A DNA stretch of 27,625 nt from Chromera velia (GCA_018398765.1 JAHBMJ010000131.1:28539-56163), one strand, 5' to 3'; positions 10,442-20,456 are shown, counted from the first letter of the stretch. Program-made: numbers and translations. Notes: generated from the sequence alone by a model not told the origin.

Positions 10442-11016
10442 TCAGACTTATGCATTGCATAATACCCTGCAGATAGCTAGGATTTTGAAGGATTTTAGCC
10501 CAAGATTTTAGCGGATTTTACGGGATTTTGGCCAGGATTTTAGCGAATTTAGGCGGATTTTGCCCAGGATTCCCAGGATTCTGCCAGACTATTTCTCCAG
10601 GATTTTAGAATCTAAAATCCTGGCTCTAAGGATTATAAAGACTAAAATCCTAGATTCTATGATTTTAGAAATGAATGCCAGGATTTTACGAGATTTTACG
10701 GGATTTTACAAGATTATAAAAATCCCGTAAAATGCCGTATAATTCCGTAAAATCCCGTATAATCCCGTAAAATCCTCGGAAGGGGCTAGGATTTTAGCTT
10801 TCTTTCAGGATTTTAGATTCTAAAATCCTAGGTATACGAATTATATTTTTAACGTTAAAAGTCCGGCAGAATCCTGGGCAGAATCCGCCAAAATCCGCTA
10901 AAATCCTGGCCAAAATCCCGTAGAATCCGCTAAAATCCTGGGTTAAAATCCCGCAAAATCCTGGCTACCTACAGGGTAGTCTATAGACCGATTAATAAAT
11001 TATAATAATAATAATC
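10442..11016 (+). mobile_element. LINE 3'-tail fragment (copy A), split by a foldback element
   Basis: The words AGACTTATGCATTGCAT (10443 on) and TATAGACCGATTAATAA (10982 on) match the two halves of a 3' tail that is intact at 11600-11665 and 12728-12790. A 512-bp inverted-repeat element sits between the halves. The fragment ends in (TAA)n. It starts directly at the (TCA)n tail of the preceding LINE. Confidence 0.75.
10465..10976. mobile_element. 512-bp foldback/MITE-like element at a TA target
   Basis: The ends are CCCTGCAGATAGC and, in reverse complement, CCCTGTAGGTAGC. About 125 bp at each end are reverse complements of one another with few mismatches, and the interior is also built of GGATTTTA-type units on the left and TAAAATCC-type units on the right. 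The whole element can therefore fold into one long hairpin. It is flanked by TA at 10463-10464 and 10977-10978. It encodes no protein. A TA duplication fits a non-autonomous Tc1/mariner-type element, but no transposase is in the window, so the family is an inference. Confidence 0.85.
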
Positions 11017-11273
11017 ATCTAAGCACCGGCTAGAAAAAAAAAAAAAAAAGATCCTCGAAAACCCTTTACTTTTTTTCTTTTTTTTTTCCTGTATCAGTCA
11101 AACAACTGTTGTTCAAGTGTTGTACAAGTGTTGTTTGTGTGTTGCCTAGTGTTGCACAACTGTTGTTAAGCGTTGTTCAGGGATAAAAAGTAAAAAAAAA
11201 AAGAAAAAAAAAAAGATCTCTTCAAATCGCTTATTTTTTTTTCTTTTTTTTTTTCTCTAGCCGGCGCCTAGAT
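11017..11273. mobile_element. 257-bp inverted-repeat element with A/T-tract stems
   Basis: The left end ATCTAAGCACCGGCTAGA matches the reverse complement of the right end, ATCTAGGCGCCGGCTAGA, at 16 of 18 positions. Inside lie A-rich and T-rich tracts in inverted order, then a centre of GTTG-rich repeats. AATC flanks both sides (11013-11016 and 11274-11277) and may be a target duplication, although the host sequence is itself an AAT/ATC repeat. It is non-coding. The likely class is a second MITE-like element inserted in a LINE tail. Confidence 0.7.
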
Positions 11274-11303
11274 AATCATAATAATAATAATAATGATGAT
11301 GAT

Positions 11304-11345
11304 GGTTTGGTAAAGGGGCAATACAGCATTGTCCTAGACATTATC
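11304..11345 (+). mobile_element. LINE 3'-tail fragment (copy B)
   Basis: GGTTTGGTAAAGGGGCAATACAGCATTGTCCTAGAC closely matches the start of the tail at 12710-12745. The second half of the tail is missing, so this copy is truncated or rearranged. Confidence 0.65.
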
Positions 11346-11505
11346 CTAGTAGTTATAAGATAATTTAATATTACAGCTTATATGCATGATAATAGCATGC
11401 ATGCTTTATTTACATTTTTTCTGTAGATAGTAGATACCCTAATAGATACCAGCAGCTGCAGCAAATTGCCAGCAATCACTCTCAGCTATTTTCATCAATT
11501 AATTT

Positions 11506-11696
11506 TTGTCATCCTAGGGTGATGATGATGCGATGATGTCCTAGACTCATAATAGCCTAGTAATAATAATAATAATAATAATAATGATAAAGCAGGGGCA
11601 AAGGGGCAATAAAGCATTGTCCTAGACTCATACATTGCATGATGGCCTATAGACCGATTAATAATAATGATTAATAATGATGATGATGATGATGAG
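11506..11696 (+). mobile_element. LINE 3'-tail copies (C0 partial and C complete)
   Basis: A shortened copy (GTCCTAGACTCATAATAGCCTAG then (TAA)n, about 11537-11588) is followed by a complete one at about 11592-11696. The complete copy contains AAAGGGGCAATAAAGCATTG, then CCTATAGACCGATTAATAAT, then a (TGA)n tail. The next LINE begins directly after that (TGA)n. Orientation is the same for all tail copies in the region. Confidence 0.7.
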
Positions 11697-12364
11697 CTCA
11701 AGATGCTCGCGGGTGCCTGGTCAGCTTTAATGAATGGTGATTGTCCTTCCTCTATGATACACGCACAAAAATTGATTGGGTCGACCGGATTGGAAGAATT
11801 TATGACTGTCAATCTAACCATCAGAAGAAGAAAGAAAGCCACCAAGGTTTAAGAGCAGTGATCAACCGGAAAGTTGATGAATGGATTGATGGTTGTCTAG
11901 AAAGGGCCGCTTCACGGAGGGCGGTTTTACAGTTTGGCAGAGGCGTCAGAGCGAATGTGTTCCAAACGTCTTATCTTACTGCCCAACGTTTGTCTCTCCT
12001 CTTCCTTTCCTCTACTTTTCCTTCATCCCCTTTGCCCCCCCGTTTCGTTTCCCTCCCTCGCGCTGCGATCTGGTCCTCAGGCCCTTTTTCAGCCTTGCTG
12101 TATATGTTGCTTGGTGGTCGCCCCCATGCACCGTACAGAGGGCTGGAAGACGCGGTTTGCCCTGCATGCAGGGGCAAAGCAGACGATCTACTGCACCGGC
12201 TGACTGAATGCACAGAAACAAGATCAGATCGAGAGGTTCTGAATGCAATTGTAGCCGAAATTGAAGCCAAATTAGACAGAGCCCAAGAAAGAGAGAGAAA
12301 GTGGTTGCTATCGATAGACTCCACCCCTCTAAAACACGCCACGCAAAGCGAATTGTTGGCATGA
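11697..12364 (+). pseudogene. LINE ORF C-terminal remnant, frameshifted
   Basis: The C-terminal end of a retrotransposon ORF. The 5' part reads in one frame (KMLAGAWSALMNG onward) up to a stop near 11850. The rest (GLRAVINRKVDEWIDG onward) is one frame over, and the change falls in an AAGAAGAAAG purine repeat around 11820-11840. Near the end it shows LLYMLLGG and the zinc-knuckle-like pattern CPAC-x-H-x4-C (DDLLHRLTEC). The pattern parallels CNKC...HVLTEC in the LINE at 8.5-10.3 kb, but the sequences differ enough to be separate families. The polymerase motifs are absent because of truncation. Confidence 0.75.
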
Positions 12365-12822
12365 ATGAAAGTCACCCTGGCACTCAGACACTCACCCATA
12401 CTGGCCCTGCGACTCTTGCGAAACATCTGTCTGCGCCCTGCATCGTAAGGCCTGCGATTCGATACATGTGATGGTTACTTACCTCTCTTCCTGTCTCACC
12501 TTTGAATGTTCTTTTTCCATCTCCCACGTACATCTCCCGTCTCCCCTCTCCACCGGTCTTCCTGTCTGCCTCTACTGCCTGAGAGTCTCTGTTGCAGTTG
12601 TCGCACTCCTCCCACAGAAGGGAAACGGCATCAGCGATTTAGAAAGCATCTTCTAGATGCAGGGTGTTTAGAGTTGCGAGAGTGCAGCCCCCTCCCGTTG
12701 TATGATGCAGGTCTGGCAAAGGGGCAATAAAGCATTGTCCTAGACTTATGCACTGCATGATGGCCTATAGACCGATTAATAATAATAATAATAATAATAA
12801 TGATGATGATGATGATGATGAT
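11697..12822 (+). mobile_element. Second 5'-truncated LINE with full 3' tail
   Basis: It starts abruptly after the (TGA)n tail of the preceding copy and carries only the C-terminal part of a LINE ORF (to the stop near 12364). About 350 bases of untranslated sequence follow, then the complete shared tail (AAAGGGGCAATAAAGC to GACCGATTAATAATAA at 12717-12780) and (TAA)n(TGA)n. This copy shows which element family owns the tail fragments upstream. Confidence 0.75.
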
Positions 12823-13150
12823 ATAGGGGGTTTATAATAATCAGTATAAAAAATACTGATTAGATAATGATAAGCTTTCTAATTATACTAATCTTGAGAT
12901 GATCTACATCATATTCAGTAAAGTTTAGAATAAAGTTCTAGAATAACATAATAATACTAGTAGCTATGTACAGGTAAACTTTTTTTTAATTCGTTTTTAC
13001 GGCTTTTCATTCAACTTCAAGAGATACAACATGAACTTAAATTTAAGTTAATTGAATAAAGTTCATACAATTTACTATTCGATGCACCTTAACTATTATA
13101 TATACTTTATACTTTTAAAATATTCTTTCCTTCCTTCTGTATGATTTTTT
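12823..13150. other. AT-rich island 3
   Basis: A short AT-rich stretch beyond the LINE tail with no open frame or recognisable element. Confidence 0.5.
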
Positions 13151-13724
13151 CTATGGGAAATTCTTTATATTAGGGCAGTGAAAGAAGCAGAAACGACACA
13201 CTGTTTGTCTGTTTCTACGAGAATACTGTTGTACTTCTACGATCCCCCTTTCCAGGTCTCTTTCAGGAAAAAGGTTGCACGTTCTGTTGTCTGTGCCGTA
13301 TCCTTTGGTCTTCCGCTCTTGCTCCGAGTCATCGTGACTTGATCGGCCCTTCCCCCGATCGTTCTTTCTCCCCGGCCTGTACTTCTCAATGCATCTGCCC
13401 GAGGTCAGTCGATCCATTCAAACCTTTCGAATTGACCACTGCTCCTTCGAAGTGACCGAAAACGGATGTTTTTTTCTTTTAGATTTTCATGCATCGATCC
13501 CTAACCGAAACAAACATCAAATGGACCGTACAAACAACCAACACACAGGTGAAGTTTGTGACAAGAGAAACTTAGTGCCCCGTCCCCAGCCGGTTCGCGA
13601 CGACGTTCATCCATCTCACCAGACCAAGGAATCACCCCTCCCCATCCCGTTTCCCATCTCCACGAATTAATTGCCTTGTAAACACACCTCCAAGCTCGAT
13701 CGCTTTCCTTTCCCTTTCCGTACT
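13151..13724. other. Probable 3' flank of the 297-residue gene
   Basis: It lies downstream of the minus-strand stop at 13725. A minus-strand frame of 88 codons (13151-13417) is polar and has no domain. I read it as 3' untranslated sequence or chance, not a gene. Confidence 0.4.
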
Positions 13725-13800
13725 TCACCAGTCTGCGTAGTCTCCTGACTGTTCCTTCATGCGCATCTGGACTGATTTGGGCACCTGCACACGCAGAAAA

Positions 13801-13845
<45 letters not shown>

Positions 13846-15503
13846 AAAGCACAGACAGCCTCTCCTGGAGGGGGGGGGAAGAATCAAGGGGGTCGCATCA
13901 ACAAAAGGAAGCGAAGGAGATAATGAAGAAGAGGAAGAAGGCCTAAAGTAAAGGGAGACTGAAAAACACTTCACGCCGAGGGGGCGCCAACGTCTCGGAC
14001 AAGGATTTAGATTCGGGAATTCCAACTGACAGCATGGAATCTCCGTTTTGGAAGGAAACGCTCTGAGCAAATGAAAGACAGCACTTAGATCTACGTCAAA
14101 ATTTCGATCCCGGAAGTCTCCTAGTGAATTCAAACGACCGACCGACCGACCGACCGATGCGATCTGCCAGCACTGAGAGTAGGGGAACGTGTAGTGCATG
14201 TACCCGGCAGGCATGTCGAAACCCGACTTGCGTTTGCCCTCATCTGCACAATTAAGTGGGACAAAACGAGGGTTTTCCTGATTGGTTTATGTACACCGAA
14301 AGGACAAACGTGAGCAGAGCAACCTGATTGAATGACACCGACCGACTGACCAACCTACCCACTTGCCTACTGACTGACTGACACACTCACTCACTGACCT
14401 GTCACCAGGCCGGTCTTTCTGTGGAAGTCCCTGTACGTCCCTGCACGCAGACGTGAAAGTTCAGGGAGGGTCAGGGGGGTTGAGGGAGTGCACATTCAAG
14501 GAGAAAAAGGCCCACGCAGGCACTTTCTGAAGCCGACAGAACGGACGTGCGGCGGCGTTCCCACAAGGCTACCTGAGGGAAGGTGCCGCATTGCAGAACT
14601 CCTCTGTCATCGCAGCACCATCCTAGAAAGTCCCCTACGCAGAAAAGGAAACTGCCACTACTGCTTACAGACCTGATTTGATCGTGGCGCTCATGGGAAC
14701 GAATTCTCCGAATCCTGAGGGGTACTGGCTCTTGCTGCAGTCCATACGTATGCACATGCACACATGATGATCCGTGAACGACTCGCCTCTTCTTTTATTC
14801 GGAGATGCGGCGATCCGGACTTTATCAGACAGACGATGAAGTGAAGAGCGAAACTACAAGGCAAGCGACCCCCTTCTCACTCCTTCACTCACTCACTCAC
14901 TCACTCACTCACTCACCCACTCACAAAGGAGGCAAAGAGACTGGGGGGAGAGAGAGAGCAGAGACCAGAGAGGAGAGAAAGGGACAGAGAGATACAGAGC
15001 GAGGCACAGACAAGCTGAGATGAGCAGACAGACGGAAACATTCACAGAATAAACGAAGACGTCAAACTGCGCAGGCAAGCCCACGCGCCACCAGTGCATA
15101 GACTGCGCAGTGCATAGATCGCCTTGATTTCAAAACATCTCGTGTACACCAATAGCATTTCCCCCCCTCAGCCGCACATGAACTGACTCGAATGTGAAGT
15201 CGGGCTGCTCTCTGGGGTGTTTCAGGGTCACAGTTTGCTCCTGCACTCAGACAGAGCGGAAGTAGACAGAAGAAAGAGAACGCTTGAGAAACAACGACTT
15301 GCGTGTCATGTATATACACATAGACAGGTAAAGGTTTCTACGTGACGGCAGTGATAACGACGGGCGTTTGAAGCTCGATGAGGGCACCTTGAAACGATGC
15401 AGGAGGTGTGTCCCGTTTTCTTCAAAGAGAACAGTGGGAAAAGCCTTTTGCTTTCTCCATGTGTTGGGTTTGGTTAGCGAAGAGACACACGGGGGACACA
15501 GAC

Positions 15504-15542
<39 letters not shown>

Positions 15543-16264
15543 GTCTCTCTGTCTGTCTCTCTGTCTGTCTCTCTGTCTCTCTGTCCCTCTGTCCCTCTCC
15601 CTCTCGCTCTCCCTCCCCCTCTCTCCCTCCCTCTCTCTCACGCACACAATCAGAGATAGAAAGACAGAGATAGAAAGAATTCCCGTGCACCCCCCCCACC
15701 GACTCACCCAAGGAAGGTAGGACCTTCTGTGCAGCGTCACTCCTCTCGCCTCTGCAGTCAGTCAGCACGTGTGTGGACATGCATGGACGGACACCTCGAT
15801 TCAATTCCGGCAAAAAGGAAAACACGGACGGCACTTCTTCGTTTTCACTTTGGAAGGCCTCAGCTGTATTGGCCAAACAGATCAGCGGCCAAGAGACAAG
15901 CGACAAATACGTAAGACAGTCGGACCACCTCTCTATCCCCCAAGACAACGCTGAACAAGAAAAGGTGCAGGGAAGGAAGAAGGAATGGAAAGGATAAGGA
16001 CTACAAAGAAGTAAGAGTTGGGCTCTGCACTTCCAAGCAGAAAATGAAAACATCCTGCCTGATTGAGACTGACGGTGGGGGGGGTACGTGACAACATTCT
16101 CGAAGAAGCCCTGGTATCCCGCCATTCTGCGGAGACGATCATCGACCTGCATGGGGGGGCGGGGTGGAGACGTTCGTTTTTCTCTGTGTATTCTTTTTGG
16201 TGTGTGTGTTGTTTTGATTTGCTTTTTGTGTCTGTTCGTGAGCTCATGCCTTTGTATGTTCTTG

Positions 16265-16303
<39 letters not shown>

Positions 16304-16365
16304 GTCTCTCTGTCTCTCTGTCTCTCTGTCTCTCTGTCTCTCTGTCTCCCTCCCTCCCTCCCTCC

Positions 16366-16418
<53 letters not shown>

Positions 16419-17903
16419 GTGTGACCATGTGCTCCTCTCAAAGACGGGCTAACCTATTGGAGGAACAACCCATGTTTTCACCCTCTTTTCCGAACCCGAT
16501 TTGCCCTTGACGCGCCTTTCTTACGGTGTACGTGCTTCCCGGTCACCTGTTGCTGTCTGAATCAACGGCCTACACGAGAATACTATTTTGTTCCCACACG
16601 CTGATGTTGACCGACCGACGTACCTTCTTTGTCTCAGCCGTCTCGGGAACGACCGTGCGGAGGTGGGCGGTGGCAGAGGGCGCACTTCTGAGAGTGACCT
16701 TCGGGTCTCCTGCACTCACAAGAAAGAGGACAGGGAGGAAAACGGATGAATGGGGAGAGGGAGAGATACGAAGGTAGGCGGAGAGATAGGCAGTCAAGTA
16801 AAGAGGTAGCCAGATGGACCGACTGACAGACAGTCTGGCAGACAGTTTGTTAGATAGATGTACACACAGACAAATGGATGGATGGATAGACGGACAGATG
16901 GATCCATGGATAGATGGACAAATGGATGGATAGGCGGATAGATGGATCCATGGATAGATGGACAAATGGAGGGATGCCAACATAAACTGCACATTTACAG
17001 ACGATGAGATAAACGCACAGCTGGACAAGCACAGACACAGACACAGACAGAGGAGTACATCCAAGCAGTCTGCAGCGTTCTTCCAGAAGTACATTTCAGT
17101 GTGTATGCACCCCAGGTCCAACGTTTCCTCTTGAAGTGACACAATGGCTGGTAAGCGCAAGAAAGGTTGGACTGAACGAACAAGAAGGATGGACGTCTTG
17201 CTGCCTAGAGAGGAAACGGAGGGTACCCAGCCAGCTACTTCGGTGGAAGCACCCGAAATAGAATACGATGACGTAGACTAAAAGAAGACGGACCAGGTTT
17301 GGCGGTCACAAGCTCTTTGGCTGCCCCGCGGACTGTGTATGAAGCTCCGGGGAAGGGTTTGTTTGTGGTCGCGCTCACCGACGGGACGTTGTAGAGGAAG
17401 GGCAGGTCTGTCTTGTCCACAGGCGTCTGTATGAGAGAGGAGCAGCAAGGAAGCGCGACAGAAGGGAAAGATAGGGTTCAGCTCAGGGGCAGGACACACG
17501 AATGGAAGGAAATTGGAATTACACAAACTGACTGACCTTCGTGCTCATGTCACGGTAACTTGTTCTGTACATGTGATGTTTGCTCCATGTTCCCTCAGCA
17601 TCTGCCGGCAGATTGTTGAAAACTGTGCGCAAGGCTGATTCTCTCTTGGCTGTGTCGTACTGTTCGTCAATGGGATATTTGAGGGGCACGCTGGTGCGGG
17701 TGAGGATGTGGCTGATGGCGGGACGGCCTGAGGTTGTCGAGACCTCGTAAGGCTTCGGCTGCATGCATGGAGTAGAGGGGGGGCATGGTAAGTACACAAG
17801 GAAGAAGAATGATGGCAGGCATGAACATTTCGAGTCATGAGCTTACCACAGTGTTCCCGATTCTTCCCTGCGGATGGTTGAGTGTGGGAATTGAAGCCTC
17901 CAT
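13725..17903 (-). CDS. Unrecognised 297-residue protein, 11-exon model
   Basis: The exons, in transcript order, are 17903-17847, 17758-17537, 17426-17294, 16709-16624, 15858-15795, 15419-15388, 15240-15184, 14724-14673, 14440-14399, 14243-14155 and 13784-13725. All ten joins agree in phase and the model ends in a stop after GDYADW. The predicted protein begins MEASIPTLNHPQGRIGNTV. It is rich in Tyr, Pro, Thr and Ser, with segments such as GRPAISHILTRTSVPLKYP, YPSGFGEFVPMSATIKS and MPAGYMHYTFPYSQCW. It has no signal peptide or membrane segment. I do not recognise the family. Small Tyr/Pro-rich proteins of this look occur among ciliary microtubule-associated proteins, but that is only a guess. 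The introns hold CT, CACT and GGAT repeats. The least certain choices are the donors at 17293, 15183 and 14154 and the acceptor at 14725. The gene is divergent from RPL23. Confidence 0.6.
13797..13842. repeat. A13(GA)n tract, serving as a polypyrimidine tract
   Basis: On the minus-strand transcript this reads (CU)n followed by a U-run. It lies a few bases upstream of the CAG acceptor of the last exon of the 297-residue gene, so the microsatellite probably acts as that intron's polypyrimidine tract. Confidence 0.8.
14885..14925. repeat. (CACT)n microsatellite
   Basis: About nine CACT units with slight decay at the end. It lies in an intron of the minus-strand gene model. Confidence 0.9.
15503..15640. 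repeat. CT/CTGT microsatellite
   Basis: A compound (CT)n and CTGT tract grading into CCCT-rich sequence. It is intronic in the minus-strand gene. Frames across it (poly-Ser/Leu, or Arg/Glu on the other strand) are artefacts. Confidence 0.95.
16266..16420. repeat. CT/CTGT/CCCT microsatellite
   Basis: A second compound CT-rich tract, like the one at 15503, in another intron of the same gene model. Confidence 0.95.
16855..16978. repeat. GGAT/GATA-based minisatellite
   Basis: GATGGATCCATGGATAGATG followed by GACAAATGGA occurs twice within a longer GATGGATA-rich tract, so short units have expanded into a unit of about 40 bp. It is intronic in the minus-strand gene model. Confidence 0.85.
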
Positions 17904-18481
17904 CGTGGATCGAGCTAGTTTGGGGCAACTCTGTTGTTTGAACGAAGAGAGAGTGATTCGTGAGGCGTCTGCTTAATGGAAGGGAATCCAACGAATTCGT
18001 CCGAATCTTCAAGTTCACTTCACTGGGGCTGATGCGCTTTGCAGGTGAAGGTAAAGCGCTCAATTAATGAAGAACCATTGAAGATCAGACAGCATGAATT
18101 GAGGCGTATGCAGTCTGCTGGGGCCTGCATGCATGATACACTCTCCCTTCGCTCTGTATATATAAGTGCCTTGAGATATGTGGCCCAATATAGACGGTTA
18201 GAGTCGGCAAATTCTATGCGTAGAAGTGCGGATACACTTTTAGGTGTTCTGGGCCTGGGGCCCAAAATTTGGAATGTCTGAGCCGCCATCAGAGAAGGCA
18301 CAGGTAAGTCAATTAGAGGTACGGTCCCGGAAAGTTGGTGCTGACGATCCCGGAAAGAGAACAAAATTTCACGCATGATATCCGCCGCACGTCTGCCTCA
18401 GAGAGAAACCGCTCGGTCCAACTTCTCATCAGATCAGCTCACTTCCTCTCACATTTCGAGTTGTATTGCTGCTCAGGAAAA
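17904..18481. promoter_or_regulatory. Head-to-head intergenic region, likely divergent promoter
   Basis: 578 bp separate the start codon of the minus-strand gene (17903) from that of RPL23 (18482). Close to RPL23, CCCGGAAAG occurs twice (about 18328-18336 and 18349-18357). No clear TATA box is seen near either gene. A short LINE-like relic occupies part of the interval. Confidence 0.45.
18140..18312 (+). pseudogene. Probable relic of a LINE ORF C-terminus
   Basis: One plus-strand frame reads RRSADTLLGVLGLGPKIWNV, a stop, then AAIREGTG. The pattern Arg-Ser-x-x-x-(hydrophobic)-G-P-K-(I/L)-W-N-x-(stop or L)-x-x-x-I-R resembles the C-terminal segment common to many non-LTR reverse transcriptase ORFs (GPKLWNSLP..IR). 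The in-frame stop marks it as dead. It is unrelated in sequence to the two larger LINEs in the window. The call rests on motif recall alone. Confidence 0.4.
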
Positions 18482-19246
18482 ATGAAGAGAGGACGCGGTG
18501 GTGTCGGTGGCGGAAAACTCCGCATCTCCCTCGGTCTTAACACGGCCGCTTTGATCAACTGCGCCGACAACAGCGGTGCCAAGAACCTTTACATGATTGC
18601 TGTGAAGGTACGTGAGTGAGTCCAGAGCGAGACAGTGCGTGCTGCGAAGACCTTCCTTCCATTGTCATCTATCCCATCCACGCTGTGTGCTTGCATTGTT
18701 TGAGTGCAGGGCTTCGGTGCCAGGCTGAACCGTCTGCCCAAGGCGACTGTGGGGGACATGATCCTCTGCTCAGTCAAGAAGGGAAAGCCTGAGCTCAGGT
18801 GAGTGAGTGAGGGGGGAGGTGTCACGTGGCATGGCCGTATGAGCTCTTGTGACCCTAATCTTGTGCTTTTGCTGCTTGGCTGCAGAAAGAAGGTGCTGAA
18901 GGCAGTGGTCATCCGTCAGCGCAAGTGCTGGAGGCGCCCCGAGGGCTTCTTCGTGTACTTCGAGGGTCAGTCAGTCTGAAAGTGAAGTTTGACGATGTCC
19001 ATCTTATGGCAGTGGCTCTCATGCGTTGTGCTGACTCTTCTTGTGCATCCATCTTCTTCTTTTTCTTTGTGCACCTGATTCCCCTTCCTTCCGCTCCTTG
19101 CTTGTCTGTATTTCCTCTCAGACAACGCTGGCGTGATCGTCAACGAGAAGGGAGAGATGAAGGGATCCGCCATCACTGGCCCTGTGGCCAAGGAGTGCGC
19201 AGAGATGTGGCCCAAGATTGCCTCCGCTGCCCCCGTGATCTGCTAA
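18482..19246 (+). CDS. RPL23: 60S ribosomal protein L23 (uL14)
   Basis: Component of the large cytoplasmic ribosomal subunit. The uL14 family sits at the subunit interface and forms inter-subunit bridge contacts with the small-subunit rRNA. Four exons (18482-18607, 18710-18798, 18886-18965 and 19122-19246) join in phases 0, 2 and 1 to give 139 residues, close to the usual 140. Landmarks are the [19 protein letters not shown] start, [40 protein letters not shown] and [20 protein letters not shown], followed by [16 protein letters not shown]. All introns are GT-AG and short (102, 87 and 156 bp). The start is set by the family N-terminus and the context AAAAATGA. The start lies 578 bp from that of the divergent minus-strand gene. 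Nothing suggests damage. Confidence 0.98.
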
Positions 19247-19752
19247 GCATTCATTCCTTCAAAGGCATTTGGGGGGACTGATTAGATCACCCGATGGGAG
19301 TGTAGTGGCAGGGGGTGGAGGCATTTTCTTCAGCTATGATCCAAGCAGAGACAGACCTCAAGCGGACCACAGAAAAATCAGAAGTGACACCCACTGACCA
19401 CTCCTGAAGCAGCTCTGTAGATTTCAATGATCCATAATGCATCTTTTTATGGACCCCGCCCCTGCATCTCGCCTTTCGTTTGAGTCTTGCTGTCGTTTCC
19501 ATCCTTTAATTCTTCTTTCCATCTGTACATGTGCAAATACGCAGTTTTTCAGCTTTGCCTGTCTGATTTTCCCGCTTCAACTGTTCATGTGCCTTTCCCT
19601 GATGTACGTATTGTGTCCTCCTGCCTCCTGTCTGTCTCATATCTGCGGGGCATGCTTGAACATTCCTCTAGTATGTTCTTTTTCGTTTCGTCTCTGTTCT
19701 GCTCTACTTCATGTTCTTTTGCGTGCCGAGCTGCATGTGTGTCTAGTCTGTG
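19247..19752. other. RPL23 3' flank, no gene seen
   Basis: Downstream of the RPL23 stop, pyrimidine-rich on the plus strand. There is no recognisable domain in any frame and no obvious AATAAA close to the stop. Confidence 0.45.
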
Positions 19753-20137
19753 TAGAGGCAAGGGAAGGTTAACTCTCACCTTTCGGGCCCTGCCCACGTC
19801 GTCTGCTTTGTCTTTTTGTTCCTTTGGCTTTGTTCTTTTCTTTCTTCCTTCCTTCCTTTCTCCCTTCCTTTCTTCCTTCCTTTCTTCCTTCCTTCCTTCC
19901 TTCCTTCCTTTCTCCCTTCCTTCCTTCCTTCCTTCCTTCCTTTCTCCCTTCCTTCCTTCCTTTCTCCCTTCCTTCCTTTCTTCCTTCCTTCCTTTCTTCC
20001 TTTCTTCCTTTCTTCCTTTCTTCCTTTCTTCCTTTCTTCCTTCCTTCCTTTCTTCCTTTCTTCCTTTCTTTCCTTCCTTTCTTCCTTCCTTCCCTTCCTT
20101 TCTTCCTTCCTTCCTTCCTTCCTTTCTTCCTTCCTTC

Positions 20138-20168
<31 letters not shown>

Positions 20169-20238
20169 TTCCTTGTTCCCTTCTTCCCTTCTTCCCTTCT
20201 TTTCTTCTTTTCTTCTTTCCTTCCTTCCTTCCCTTCCT

Positions 20239-20283
<45 letters not shown>

Positions 20284-20456
20284 GTCTGTTTTTTCTTTCT
20301 TTCTTGTTTTTCTTTCTTTTTTTTTTTTTTTTCTTTTCTTTCTTTCTTTCTTTCTTTCTTTCTTGCTTTCTTGCTTTCTTTCTTTTCTGTTGTGTACATG
20401 ACGAAAAGGAGGGGAAGAAAGAAGATACAGTCTGTCTGTAGAAGCCATACAGTCTC

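Noticed and set aside
14575-14640. Minus-strand stretch (GDFLGWCCDDRGVLQC) as an exon between 14673 and 14440
   Set aside because: Its donor leaves phase 0 but the next exon needs phase 1. Skipping it makes the flanking exons agree.
15247-16428. 393-codon minus-strand frame
   Set aside because: Most of it is (GA)n repeat translation (Arg/Glu). Short parts coincide with real-looking exons of the 297-residue gene, but the frame as a whole is not a gene.
17040-17147. Minus-strand coding-like stretch (IVSLQEETLDLGCIHTEMYF) as an extra exon of the 297-residue gene
   Set aside because: No donor gives a phase compatible with the next exon at 16709 without creating a stop, whereas joining 17294 directly to 16709 is in phase.
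17144-17281. Plus-strand 45-codon frame starting MAGKRKKGW and ending in acidic residues, with good start context
   Set aside because: It overlaps the opposite-strand gene model, mostly its 16710-17293 intron, and has no recognisable domain. It could be a small gene, but nothing supports it beyond the open frame.
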